DNA from: Gammaproteobacteria bacterium
GTDB taxonomy: Bacteria > Pseudomonadota > Gammaproteobacteria > Burkholderiales > Nitrosomonadaceae
Direction: 5' to 3'
NCBI GenBank assembly: GCA_015709615.1
Contig: CP054179.1
Span: forward strand, 1,178,001 to 1,242,000
DNA: 64,000 nt
The notes beneath the pieces were generated by a model, which was not told the DNA's origin, made no database searches, and was given only the letters and a program-made list of their open reading frames with translations. The first letter of the stretch is position 1. Each line of letters opens with the position of its first letter. The position numbers and the translations under genes were made by a program. Below, piece by piece: positions 9,537 through 17,641 of the stretch.

Positions 9537-10015
9537 GACCCCCAGACCTGATTGGCTTTGACATAACCGGTTTGACCACTGGAATGCCGCACTTTTACCC
9601 AACCGTTACTATCGGAATCCAGCCATTCCAGAACAATATTCTGTTCGGCCTGAAACACCAATTCCGAGTTCGTATCGGCCGATTTGTAGATACCGGCAAA
9701 AGGTACCGTCACAACAACATAACGCTGCGGGCTTAATAGTTTCTTCTCAACCCAGGCAAGACTTCCGCTACTATCACGAACTTTTGCCCAGCCCTCAACA
9801 TCCACGACAACTTCGACCGGAAGATGACGGTCCGCCACAAATAATTTGTCGGCCCTAAGTGACGGAGCGTCATACATCACAGCGGAATTTTCAGCTATCG
9901 ATAAAAACTCTATGTCGGCAACGGTGTAACCGGGAAGAAACAGAAAAACACCGATCAACGGAATACTTACTCTGTTTTTTAACCAGCACGAATGAATCAG
10001 CGAGCTTTTCTCCAT
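9533..10015 (-). CDS. Secreted SH3-domain protein
   Basis: 160 residues. Seen: an N-terminal hydrophobic signal-like segment ending near VADIEF (about residue 36) and two bacterial SH3 (SH3_3-type) repeats. Each repeat carries a W(A/V)KVR core: GWAKVRDSSGSLAWVEK and GWVKVRHSSGQTGYVKA. Bacterial SH3 repeats commonly bind peptidoglycan or partner proteins in the periplasm. The start at 10015 is supported by GGAGGTGA about 10 bases upstream. Inserted between secB and gpsA, which are adjacent in many proteobacteria, and overlapping gpsA by 4 bases. Exact role unknown. Confidence 0.8.
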   Translation of the reverse strand: MEKSSLIHSCWLKNRVSIPLIGVFLFLPGYTVADIEFLSIAENSAVMYDAPSLRADKLFVADRHLPVEVVVDVEGWAKVRDSSGSLAWVEKKLLSPQRYVVVTVPFAGIYKSADTNSELVFQAEQNIVLEWLDSDSNGWVKVRHSSGQTGYVKANQVWGS

Positions 10016-10046
10016 GGCCACATCACCTCCGTATTCGCAGTTCTTC

Positions 10047-10484
10047 TTAATTCGGCTTTGTTTCCGCTCTTTTCTGCTGATAAATGGCCTCAAAATTAAC
10101 TGGATTGAGAATAACCGGCGGGAAGCCCGCGCGCGTCACAACATCCGACACCACTTCCCGCAAATAAGGAAAGAGAATGTTAGGACATCCAATTCCCAGC
10201 ACAGGATCTATTTCTCCATTCGGTATATTGCGGATACGGAAAATTCCTGCCTGTTGTGCTTCAACCAGGAACATGATCTTGTCTTTTATCTTAGCGGTTA
10301 CCGTTACCGTTAGCAGCACCTCGTACAGCCCCTCGCCGATCCCTTGACTCTTGGTTCCAAGCTGCAAATTAATTTCCGGTGTATCTCTTTCCAGAAAGAT
10401 ATTTGGTGCGTTGGGGATCTCCAAGGACAAATCCTTCACATAGATTTTTTCTATGGCAAAAACTGGTTGCTGTTGCTCACTCAT
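10047..10484 (-). CDS. secB: Protein-export chaperone SecB
   Basis: Tetrameric cytosolic chaperone that holds preproteins unfolded and delivers them to SecA. 145 residues, normal. The ATG at 10484 (MSEQQQPVFAIEKIYVKDLS) is preferred over a TTG 15 bases upstream, because AAGGTC is well spaced from it and the protein then begins as SecB does. Seen: SLEIPNAP, LTVTVTA and the C-terminal region with PCP-like GCPNILFPY. Lies between grxC and the SH3/gpsA pair, as in E. coli (grxC–secB–gpsA). Confidence 0.95.
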   Translation of the reverse strand: MSEQQQPVFAIEKIYVKDLSLEIPNAPNIFLERDTPEINLQLGTKSQGIGEGLYEVLLTVTVTAKIKDKIMFLVEAQQAGIFRIRNIPNGEIDPVLGIGCPNILFPYLREVVSDVVTRAGFPPVILNPVNFEAIYQQKRAETKPN

Positions 10485-10562
10485 ATTGACCTTATCCAAG
10501 TAGTGAATTAAAAAATTACCCTAAAATGACGATCCGCCAGCGCATCAGTCATGATCCCTTGA

Positions 10563-10820
10563 TCAATTGGCCAGCAGAACGGCCAATTCACCTGCGCGAT
10601 CCAGTTGCGCCAGGTCATCATAGCCGCCGACATGCTTTTCGCCTATGTAGATCTGCGGAACGGTACGCCGCCCAGTCTTCCCCATCATCTCGATACGTTG
10701 TTGCGGCTCGAGATCAACGCGGATTTTCTCAATTTCCTGCACACCCTTTGCGCGCAATAAGTTTTCCGCCATTCTGCAATAAGGGCAAAAACTTGTTGTA
10801 TACATAATCACCTTGGGCAT
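10563..10820 (-). CDS. grxC: Glutaredoxin 3
   Basis: Glutathione-dependent thiol-disulfide oxidoreductase, 85 residues. Seen: active site CPYC (Cys12, Cys15) after a beta strand, the cis-proline TVPQIYIG motif and GGYDDL for glutathione binding. Co-directional with the rhodanese-like gene 15 bases upstream and secB downstream. Confidence 0.95.
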   Translation of the reverse strand: MPKVIMYTTSFCPYCRMAENLLRAKGVQEIEKIRVDLEPQQRIEMMGKTGRRTVPQIYIGEKHVGGYDDLAQLDRAGELAVLLAN

Positions 10821-10835
10821 TTACATTTACTTCCT

Positions 10836-11270
10836 TTAGCGTTTAACCATCGGCAGGCCGGCGCGCTTCCAGGAATCAATACCGCCCATCAGATTAACCA
10901 CTTGGGAAAAGCCATTCTTCTTTAAAACCTGGCTGGCATTGTTAGATCGGATACCGCCGCGATAAATTACTACAACCGGCTTCTCCTTGAATTTTTGTAG
11001 CTCCGCCCAGCGCTCCTCGATTTTCTCGGCAGGAATATGCCTAGCATTGGGAAGATGGCCCGCAGCAAATTCACTATCATCGCGCACATCCAATACCAGT
11101 GCGTCCTGATAATTTATCAACTGAACCGCCGTACGTGTATCGACTTCCTTGATACCACGTTGCGTCACCATCGACCATAACAGCATTGAACCGCTGATAA
11201 CGGCCGTAATAACGAAGAGAATATTCTCCAGTCTGAGAAGAAAATGATCTTGAAATAATGACAATTCCAT
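10836..11270 (-). CDS. Membrane-anchored rhodanese-like protein without the catalytic cysteine
   Basis: 144 residues, YibN-like in size and position (upstream of grxC–secB). Seen: one membrane helix (about 14–34), then a single rhodanese domain with DVRDDSEFAAGHLPNA and the active loop YRGGIRS. In functional enzymes this loop is C-x-x-G-x-R; here the cysteine position is Tyr103, codon TAT at 10964–10962, one base from TGT. The rest of the fold, including Arg108 and the NLMGGIDSW C-terminus, is intact. Sulfurtransferase activity is therefore unlikely. It may act as a binding or scaffold domain, as in other Cys-less rhodaneses, unless the residue reflects a sequencing error. Confidence 0.85.
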   Translation of the reverse strand: MELSLFQDHFLLRLENILFVITAVISGSMLLWSMVTQRGIKEVDTRTAVQLINYQDALVLDVRDDSEFAAGHLPNARHIPAEKIEERWAELQKFKEKPVVVIYRGGIRSNNASQVLKKNGFSQVVNLMGGIDSWKRAGLPMVKR

Positions 11271-11564
11271 ATTAGCTTTATTTTGTTCGATTTTTTGAAT
11301 CGCTGATTTTATCAGAAACTAAAAAATTAAGGGATTCTCCGGTTTTTTGACATTTGACTGCATACATAGCGGCAGTATTGCGCTTATAGGCGTGCATAGG
11401 AATAAAAATAAGAACTCATCATCATTTTCATGAAAAAAACACCAGAGGCTTTTTTCGTATAAAAGAATTAGTCTAATGCTGTGTTTATCAGCAAAAATAT
11501 AATAAAATACGCACATTTTTAAATCTGCTTAAGAAACTCACCTCCTTTTTATCAAAAGGTCAAT

Positions 11565-12314
11565 ATGAAGAAAATTGTTCTCCTGCGGCATGGAGAAAGT
11601 ACCTGGAATAAAGAAAATCGGTTTACTGGCTGGACAGATGTTGATCTAACACCCCAAGGCATACAAGAAGCTCAAAATGCCGGCCGGCTATTGCGCGAAC
11701 ATGGTTTCACGTTTGATATTGCTTATACGTCCGTCCTCAAGCGCGCCATCCGCACGTTATGGATCGTGCTGGACGAAATGGATCTGATGTGGATTCCTGT
11801 CGAGCATACTTGGCGCTTGAATGAGCGGCATTACGGCGCATTACAAGGATTGAACAAAGCAGAAACCGCCGCACAGTATGGTGATGAGCAAGTCCTCATT
11901 TGGCGGCGTAGCTATGATGTCAGGCCGCCTGCATTAACCCTCGACGACACCCGTTATGCAGGCATGGATCCGCGTTACAAAAATTTAGCGCACGGCGACA
12001 TTCCTTTGACTGAATGCCTGAAGGATACGGTTACACGATTCCTGCCTTATTGGAATACCACCATCGCACCGCAAGTTCAGGCAGGCAAAAGTATCATCAT
12101 TGCGGCACACGGCAACTCTTTACGAGCGCTGGTTAAATATCTGGATAACATATCCGACGAAGATATTTTGAACTGCAATATCCCAACCGGCGTTCCATTA
12201 ATTTACGAATTAGACGATAACTTGAAACCGATTCAAAATTACTATCTTGGAAATTCGGCTGAAATTCAGGAAGCGATGCAAAGCGTGGCCAACCAAGGTA
12301 AATCTACAGCTTAA
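11565..12314 (+). CDS. gpmA: 2,3-bisphosphoglycerate-dependent phosphoglycerate mutase
   Basis: Interconverts 3- and 2-phosphoglycerate in glycolysis/gluconeogenesis. 249 residues, the standard dPGM length. Seen: RHGESTWN with the phosphohistidine His9, the second motif LNERHYGALQGLNK, and the late catalytic His in AAHGNSLRALVKYL. A perfect TATAAT lies about 65 bases upstream but without an obvious -35. Followed closely by the EnvC-like gene; gpmA–envC–ctpA is a recurring betaproteobacterial order. Confidence 0.96.
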   Translation: MKKIVLLRHGESTWNKENRFTGWTDVDLTPQGIQEAQNAGRLLREHGFTFDIAYTSVLKRAIRTLWIVLDEMDLMWIPVEHTWRLNERHYGALQGLNKAETAAQYGDEQVLIWRRSYDVRPPALTLDDTRYAGMDPRYKNLAHGDIPLTECLKDTVTRFLPYWNTTIAPQVQAGKSIIIAAHGNSLRALVKYLDNISDEDILNCNIPTGVPLIYELDDNLKPIQNYYLGNSAEIQEAMQSVANQGKSTA

Positions 12315-12342
12315 TTATTATTCATTTATTCAAAATTTGCGC

Positions 12343-13581
12343 GTGATCAGCACACTATTTCGAATAAACCTCATCTATCCGGAAACTCGTACGTTTAATC
12401 CCAACCTTACAAAGCATATTCGCTCAATACTGGCAACTTGCGCTCTGACCTTCATTTATGCACTGCCAGGATATGCAAACAATCAGGATAATCTCAAACT
12501 GCTGCGCGAGCGCATCCAATCACTGCAAAAGGATCTAGCAAACAAGGAAACGCTAAAACAAGACACGACGGATGCATTGCAAGATACGGAGCGTGCAATC
12601 AATAGCATTGCGCAAAAAATGGCCAAACTCATCGAACATGACCGGCAAGCCGTAGAAGAGTATAAATTGCTGCAAATGCAGTACAAAAAAATCAGCGATG
12701 AAATTGAAACTGAACGCAATCAGCTTGAAAAATTGTTTTACCAACAATATATCGGCGGACGACAAGATTACTTACGATTGGTATTGAATCAGCAAGACCC
12801 CCACCAGATCGCCCGCGATATTTATTATTACCGGCTGCTCTCGCAAGCACGCGCAAATAGCATCCAAAATCTTCAGCACAATCAAGATGAAATTGAAACC
12901 CTGACAAAAGCAAGCCGTCAAAAAAAAGATGAAATCACCGCCAACCAGACTGAATATTTCAATCAACGTAAAAAACTTGAACAAGAAAAAGCCAAGCACA
13001 AAATGGTACTCGCACAAGTATCAGGGCAGATTAGCCAGCAACAACAGGAAATAAGCAAACTTGAAAAGGATGAAAAGCGCTTAACTAATTTAGTCAATGA
13101 GATTAATCAACTGCTTGTTAAAGAAAAGCCCAATAATACGGTTATTAATAATCAGCTCCCCAATGCTACCGGTGCCGGCGTCGCATTTTCAGCATTAAAG
13201 GGAAAATTAAATTTGCCGGTACGCGGGAAACTTGTAAACACCTTTGGTGGTCAACGCTCAGGTAAACACGTGACGTGGAAAGGTTTATTTATAGAATCTC
13301 CTCCCGGCAGCGAGGTCAAAGCAATTTCCGCGGGCCGAGTGGTGTTTGCAGACTGGTTGAGAGGGTTTGGCAATTTGATAATTCTGGATCACGGAAACAA
13401 CTATATGAGCTTATATGGCAATAATGCAACACTTCACAAACAAGTCGGCGAGCCGATCCGCGGCGGAGATACGATTGCAACTGTTGGAAATAGCAGCGGA
13501 AATACCGATTCAGGTTTGTACTTTGAACTTCGTCACGGAGGAAAGCCGTTTGACCCGTTGACGTGGATAAAAATAGAATGA
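12343..13581 (+). CDS. envC: EnvC-like murein hydrolase activator (coiled coil plus degenerate LytM/M23 domain)
   Basis: Periplasmic activator of cell-wall amidases at the division site. The start is uncertain: a GTG at 12343 (or TTG at 12337) just after gpmA gives an N-terminus with a signal peptide ending near PGYA. Longer in-frame reading runs into gpmA. Seen: a long Gln/Lys/Glu-rich coiled coil (about residues 50–280) and a C-terminal M23 fold. The zinc ligands of true M23 peptidases are absent (HVTWKGLFIE in place of HxGxD; GLYFELRHG in place of HxH), as in EnvC, which activates amidases rather than cutting. Operon with gpmA and ctpA. Confidence 0.85.
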   Translation: MISTLFRINLIYPETRTFNPNLTKHIRSILATCALTFIYALPGYANNQDNLKLLRERIQSLQKDLANKETLKQDTTDALQDTERAINSIAQKMAKLIEHDRQAVEEYKLLQMQYKKISDEIETERNQLEKLFYQQYIGGRQDYLRLVLNQQDPHQIARDIYYYRLLSQARANSIQNLQHNQDEIETLTKASRQKKDEITANQTEYFNQRKKLEQEKAKHKMVLAQVSGQISQQQQEISKLEKDEKRLTNLVNEINQLLVKEKPNNTVINNQLPNATGAGVAFSALKGKLNLPVRGKLVNTFGGQRSGKHVTWKGLFIESPPGSEVKAISAGRVVFADWLRGFGNLIILDHGNNYMSLYGNNATLHKQVGEPIRGGDTIATVGNSSGNTDSGLYFELRHGGKPFDPLTWIKIE

Positions 13582-13627
13582 ATACAGCAGCCATTTACAT
13601 CAATTTCACCAGTGCGGAGATAGCATA

Positions 13628-15064
13628 ATGAGTAACGTAATCAAAAAAACAGGTTTAATTCTGATTGGTGCAATCGCTGGCATGATGCTCAGTTTGAATT
13701 TCTCCGCTATTGCCAAAAAGGATAATATCGAGGCAATCCATCCGCTGCCAATCGAGGAATTACGCACATTCGCCCAAGTCTTCGGCCGTATCAAGAGCGA
13801 TTATGTCGAATCCGTGGAAGACAAGAAACTGATTACCGAGGCTATCAATGGCATGCTGATCGGACTGGATCCGCATTCATCCTATCTCGATAAAGACGAA
13901 TACAAAGAATTACAAATAGGCACCCAAGGCGAGTTTGGTGGGTTAGGCATTCAGGTTACGATGGAAGACGGTGTCGTAAAAGTCATATCGCCGATTGAAG
14001 ACACTCCGGCATTCCGTGCCGGCATTAAAACCGGTGACCTGATCGTCAAACTGGATGATACCGTCGTCAAAGGTATGACGTTGAATGACGCGATCAAGCT
14101 CATGCGCGGCAAACCCAATACCTCGATCAAAATCACGATTGTGCGGGAAGGAGAAACGGAACCGCTGGTCTTCAATCTGGTGCGCGACATCATTAAAATC
14201 CAAAGCGTTAAATCAAAAATGATCGAACCGGGTTATGCGTATATCCGGATCACGCAATTCCAAGAGCAAACCGGTGAAAATCTGGCACAAGCCATCAAAA
14301 CACTTTTTGCCGGAAGTAATGGCACTATGAAAGGATTGATATTGGATCTGCGCAATGATCCGGGTGGATTACTTAATGGTGCCGTTGCCGTATCGGCTGC
14401 TTTTCTGCCGGAAAATGCTCTGGTCGTTTACACCGAAGGACGCAGCCCTGATGCAAAAATGAAATTGCACGCCAATCCGGAATATTATTTGCGCGGACCG
14501 GATGAAGATTATCTGAAAGGATTGCCGGCCGAAGTGAAAACCGTACCGATGATCACTCTGGTTAACGGCGGTTCCGCTTCCGCATCGGAAATCGTTGCTG
14601 GCGCCTTGCAGGATCATAAACGTTCCGTCGTGATGGGGTCGCAAACATTTGGCAAAGGATCAGTGCAAACGATTCTGCCATTGGGAAACAACACCGCGAT
14701 CAAACTGACGACCGCGCGCTATTACACACCGAATGGTCAATCTATCCAGGCGCAAGGCATTACCCCCGATGTTCTGGACGAAACCGACAGCGGCGATGAA
14801 CAACGTTTGCGCGAAGCGGATTTGAACCGGCATTTGTCCAATGGCAAGAAAACAGAAAAGAAAACAGCTCCGGAAGTCGATAAAGCTGCATTAAAACCAG
14901 CCGGTGAGAAAAAAGAGAAAAAAGAGAAGAAAAACAAAGACAAAAACAAAGCCCCGATGGAATTCGGCTCTGAGGAAGATCTTCTGCTGAAGCAAGCCAT
15001 GAATTACTTCAAAGGCATTACCGCATCACCTGAGAAAAAACACACCGAGAAAAGCGAAAGCTGA
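13628..15064 (+). CDS. ctpA: C-terminal processing peptidase, S41 family
   Basis: Periplasmic serine protease that trims or degrades envelope proteins from their C-termini. 478 residues. Seen: signal/anchor (about 5–28), a PDZ domain (about 95–180, GGLGIQV and AGIKTGDLIVKLDD), and the S41 catalytic core. The core has NGGSASASEIVAGAL (Ser region about 316–320) and TFGKGSVQT with the catalytic Lys near 345. The C-terminal tail is strikingly Lys/Glu-rich (KKEKKEKKNKDKNK). It lies 46 bases after the EnvC-like gene, the same neighbour as in many betaproteobacteria, suggesting joint work on division-site peptidoglycan. Confidence 0.93.
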   Translation: MSNVIKKTGLILIGAIAGMMLSLNFSAIAKKDNIEAIHPLPIEELRTFAQVFGRIKSDYVESVEDKKLITEAINGMLIGLDPHSSYLDKDEYKELQIGTQGEFGGLGIQVTMEDGVVKVISPIEDTPAFRAGIKTGDLIVKLDDTVVKGMTLNDAIKLMRGKPNTSIKITIVREGETEPLVFNLVRDIIKIQSVKSKMIEPGYAYIRITQFQEQTGENLAQAIKTLFAGSNGTMKGLILDLRNDPGGLLNGAVAVSAAFLPENALVVYTEGRSPDAKMKLHANPEYYLRGPDEDYLKGLPAEVKTVPMITLVNGGSASASEIVAGALQDHKRSVVMGSQTFGKGSVQTILPLGNNTAIKLTTARYYTPNGQSIQAQGITPDVLDETDSGDEQRLREADLNRHLSNGKKTEKKTAPEVDKAALKPAGEKKEKKEKKNKDKNKAPMEFGSEEDLLLKQAMNYFKGITASPEKKHTEKSES

Positions 15065-15077
15065 TCGCACAAGGCTT

Positions 15078-15824
15078 GTGGATGATCATCAGTTACTGCG
15101 GTATAGCCGCCACATCCTGCTCCCGCAAATTGACATTGCGGGGCAGGAAAAACTTAATCAATCCCATGTATTAATCATCGGCGCGGGTGGTTTGGGTTCA
15201 CCTGCCGCGCTGTATCTCGCAGCAAGCGGCATTGGCAATCTGACGATCTGCGATGGCGATCGGGTTGATCTGACCAATCTGCAACGTCAAATCATGCATG
15301 ACAGCGGTGCCATCGGTGTGGAAAAAACACGATCGGCCAAACAAACTCTGCTCAGAATCAATCCCGGAATCAAGATCACGGCAATCCAAGCGCGCGTCGA
15401 TGCAGAGAGGCTGTCGCAACTTGTTCCGCAAGCAGACGCTGTCATTGACGCCAGTGACAATTTCAGTACACGTCACCTTGTCAACCAAGCTTGTGTCATC
15501 TATAAAAAACCGCTTATTTCCGGCGCGGCCGTGCAATTTTCCGGTCAAATCAGCGCATTCGATTTACGCCATAGCGACAACCCTTGTTATCACTGCTTAT
15601 TTCCGGTTGACGGTGAGCAGGAAGACATGCCCTGCGCGATCATGGGCGTATTTTCACCTTTGGTCGGCATTATCGGCAGCATGCAAGCGGCGGAAACACT
15701 GAAAACTTTGCTCGATATCGGCGAAAGCCTGAATGGCCGTCTGCTGGTATTGGATGGTTTGACCATGAACTGGCGTTCGATCAGATTAAGCAAAGATCCG
15801 GCTTGTCCGGTATGCCACTCGTAA
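15078..15824 (+). CDS. MoeB/ThiF-family sulfur-carrier adenylyltransferase (E1-like)
   Basis: Activates a ubiquitin-like sulfur carrier (MoaD or ThiS) by C-terminal adenylation. 248 residues, GTG start at 15078. Seen: RYSRHILLPQIDIAGQEKL N-terminus, nucleotide motif GAGGLGSP, the arginine motif NLQRQIMH, DASDNFSTR, and two CxxC zinc pairs (CYHC and CPVC). MoeB and ThiF cannot be told apart with certainty from sequence alone; MoeB/HesA is the closer impression. Begins 13 bases after ctpA and is probably the last gene of the gpmA–ctpA run; convergent with slmA. Confidence 0.9.
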   Translation: MDDHQLLRYSRHILLPQIDIAGQEKLNQSHVLIIGAGGLGSPAALYLAASGIGNLTICDGDRVDLTNLQRQIMHDSGAIGVEKTRSAKQTLLRINPGIKITAIQARVDAERLSQLVPQADAVIDASDNFSTRHLVNQACVIYKKPLISGAAVQFSGQISAFDLRHSDNPCYHCLFPVDGEQEDMPCAIMGVFSPLVGIIGSMQAAETLKTLLDIGESLNGRLLVLDGLTMNWRSIRLSKDPACPVCHS

Positions 15825-15844
15825 CCACCGGTAAATTCGCCGCA

Positions 15845-16459
15845 TTACAACAATGCATCCGGCAGCACAGTCAATCGCTGCAATTCCCAATTGGCCAGCG
15901 GATCTCGCCGGAATTCACTTTTTACAAATTGATACCAGCGGCCAATCACAAAGCACATGAACAAATTCGCCTGCGCCGCTATATCCGCATCAAGTTTCAA
16001 TTGCTGCTCACTGACCGCAAACCTTAGCGCCTGCTTGAAAGTTGCTTCAAGCCGGTCGTGCAGCCGCTGAATTCGCAGCTGTAAGTGATCGTCCTCATGC
16101 ACCAGTGCATCGCCGGTCAGAATACGTGTCATACCCGGATTCTTTTGCGAGAAACCTAACAATAGCAATAACAAACTCTCAATCTGCTTGGCACCGGACT
16201 GCTCTTCCTGCAAAATTTTATTGATCAATACAAACAGCGTTTTTTCAATAAATGCGATCAAAGCCTCAAACATTTTCGACTTATTGGGAAAGCAGCGGTA
16301 GATCGCCGATGCCGAGATTCCCGACCGCTTTGCCAACGCAGCCGTGGTAATTCTAATCCTGTGCGGCTGCTCGAGCATCCCGGCCAGTGCCTGCAAGATC
16401 CGGTCTTCTCTTTCGCCCGGGTTGATGGATTGATTTGAATGCCTCAATTCTCTGATCAC
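15845..16459 (-). CDS. slmA: TetR-family nucleoid occlusion factor SlmA-like
   Basis: DNA-binding protein resembling SlmA, which blocks FtsZ assembly over the nucleoid. The conserved part begins at PGEREDRILQALAGML. Seen: TetR helix-turn-helix with ITTAALAKRSGISASAIYRC, followed by FPNKSKMFEALIAFIE and LLLLLLGFSQKNPGMTRILTG, which match SlmA strongly. The start is uncertain: the GTG at 16459 gives about 204 residues, close to the E. coli protein (198), while more upstream ATGs (to 16618) add a non-family leader. No good ribosome-binding site is visible. Divergent from ribF. Residues for FtsZ binding were not checked. Confidence 0.8.
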   Translation of the reverse strand: MIRELRHSNQSINPGEREDRILQALAGMLEQPHRIRITTAALAKRSGISASAIYRCFPNKSKMFEALIAFIEKTLFVLINKILQEEQSGAKQIESLLLLLLGFSQKNPGMTRILTGDALVHEDDHLQLRIQRLHDRLEATFKQALRFAVSEQQLKLDADIAAQANLFMCFVIGRWYQFVKSEFRRDPLANWELQRLTVLPDALL

Positions 16460-16650
16460 TACATAACTAAAACGATAGCAGGAATATAACCAAATTAACG
16501 AACCGGCGCGAGTACTCATCCATCCTTTCCGCAGCTCTCCATCCGGTAAGTATCTATAATTACGCGGAATCGATAGGATCGGAACGCAGCGCAAGCTAGA
16601 CCTGATAGGCTTAAACACGCTAGAATTGCTAATTTTTTGGACTCGAGCGT

Positions 16651-17622
16651 ATGCATACGTGGCGAAAAGTGCCCGCCGCTGTTAAAACACCGGTTGCACT
16701 GACCATAGGCAATTTTGACGGACTTCATCTGGGTCATCAGACTATGCTCACCCGCTTGAAAAATGCCGCCAAACAGCTCGGACTTCCCGCCTGCGTCATG
16801 ACTTTCGAGCCCCACCCCCGCGAGTTTCTCGCCCCGGATGAGGCACCCGCCCGGCTGACCAGCCTGCGGGAAAAATTAACCTGCTTGATTCAAGCGGAAG
16901 TCGATTGCATTCATATTTGCCGTTTCGATTATGACTTTGCCCGAATTGGCGCGGAGCAGTTTATTACGCGTATTTTGAATCAGCAACTCGCTGTGCGCTG
17001 GTTGCTGGTGGGCGATGATTTCCGTTTCGGCGCGCGCCGCGCCGGTGATTTTGCCCTGTTGCAAGCGCTGGCAGCAGAAAACAACTATACCGTTGCAACG
17101 ATGCCGAGTTTCACCATCGACGGTCAGCGCGTTTCCAGCACCGCAACACGTGAAGCGTTAGCCCACGGCGATCTGGATAAAGCCGAAAAATTACTCGGGC
17201 GGCCCTACAGCATCAGCGGACGGGTTGTAGATGGCGACAAAATAGGCAAACAACTCGGATTTCCGACCGCGAACATTCAACTGAAACATAACCGCCCGCC
17301 GCTGTCGGGAATTTTCGCCGTCTCGGTATACGGCGCGCTTCTGTCTTCACCGGCTATTGCGCTGCCCGGCGTCGCCAGCCTGGGCGTACGCCCGACAACG
17401 CATGAGAACGGCAAACCTGTGCTGGAAGTGCATTTGTTCGATTTTAATCAGGAAATTTACGGGCAGCATTTACAGGTCAATTTTCTGCACAAATTGCGCG
17501 ACGAAGAAAAATATCAAGATATCGACACACTCATCCGGCAAATCGAGCAAGATGTCGCGCAAGCCAAACGCTTTTTCATGACAACTCAACCCCGTTTCAG
17601 TAGCATGTGCAACGCTCTTTAA
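16651..17622 (+). CDS. ribF: Bifunctional riboflavin kinase / FAD synthetase
   Basis: Makes FMN from riboflavin and then FAD. 323 residues, normal. Seen: N-terminal nucleotidyltransferase half with TIGNFDGLHLGHQTML and FRFGARRAGD, and a C-terminal kinase half with GRVVDGDKIGKQLGFPTANI. Followed after 19 bases by ileS and lspA; ribF–ileS–lspA is a classic proteobacterial operon. Confidence 0.96.
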   Translation: MHTWRKVPAAVKTPVALTIGNFDGLHLGHQTMLTRLKNAAKQLGLPACVMTFEPHPREFLAPDEAPARLTSLREKLTCLIQAEVDCIHICRFDYDFARIGAEQFITRILNQQLAVRWLLVGDDFRFGARRAGDFALLQALAAENNYTVATMPSFTIDGQRVSSTATREALAHGDLDKAEKLLGRPYSISGRVVDGDKIGKQLGFPTANIQLKHNRPPLSGIFAVSVYGALLSSPAIALPGVASLGVRPTTHENGKPVLEVHLFDFNQEIYGQHLQVNFLHKLRDEEKYQDIDTLIRQIEQDVAQAKRFFMTTQPRFSSMCNAL

Positions 17623-17641
17623 CCTATTTATTGTAACTTTC

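Noticed and set aside
12247..12342. Upstream extension of the EnvC-like protein to an ATG inside gpmA
   Set aside because: It would overlap gpmA by 68 bases and place a non-signal leader before the signal peptide.
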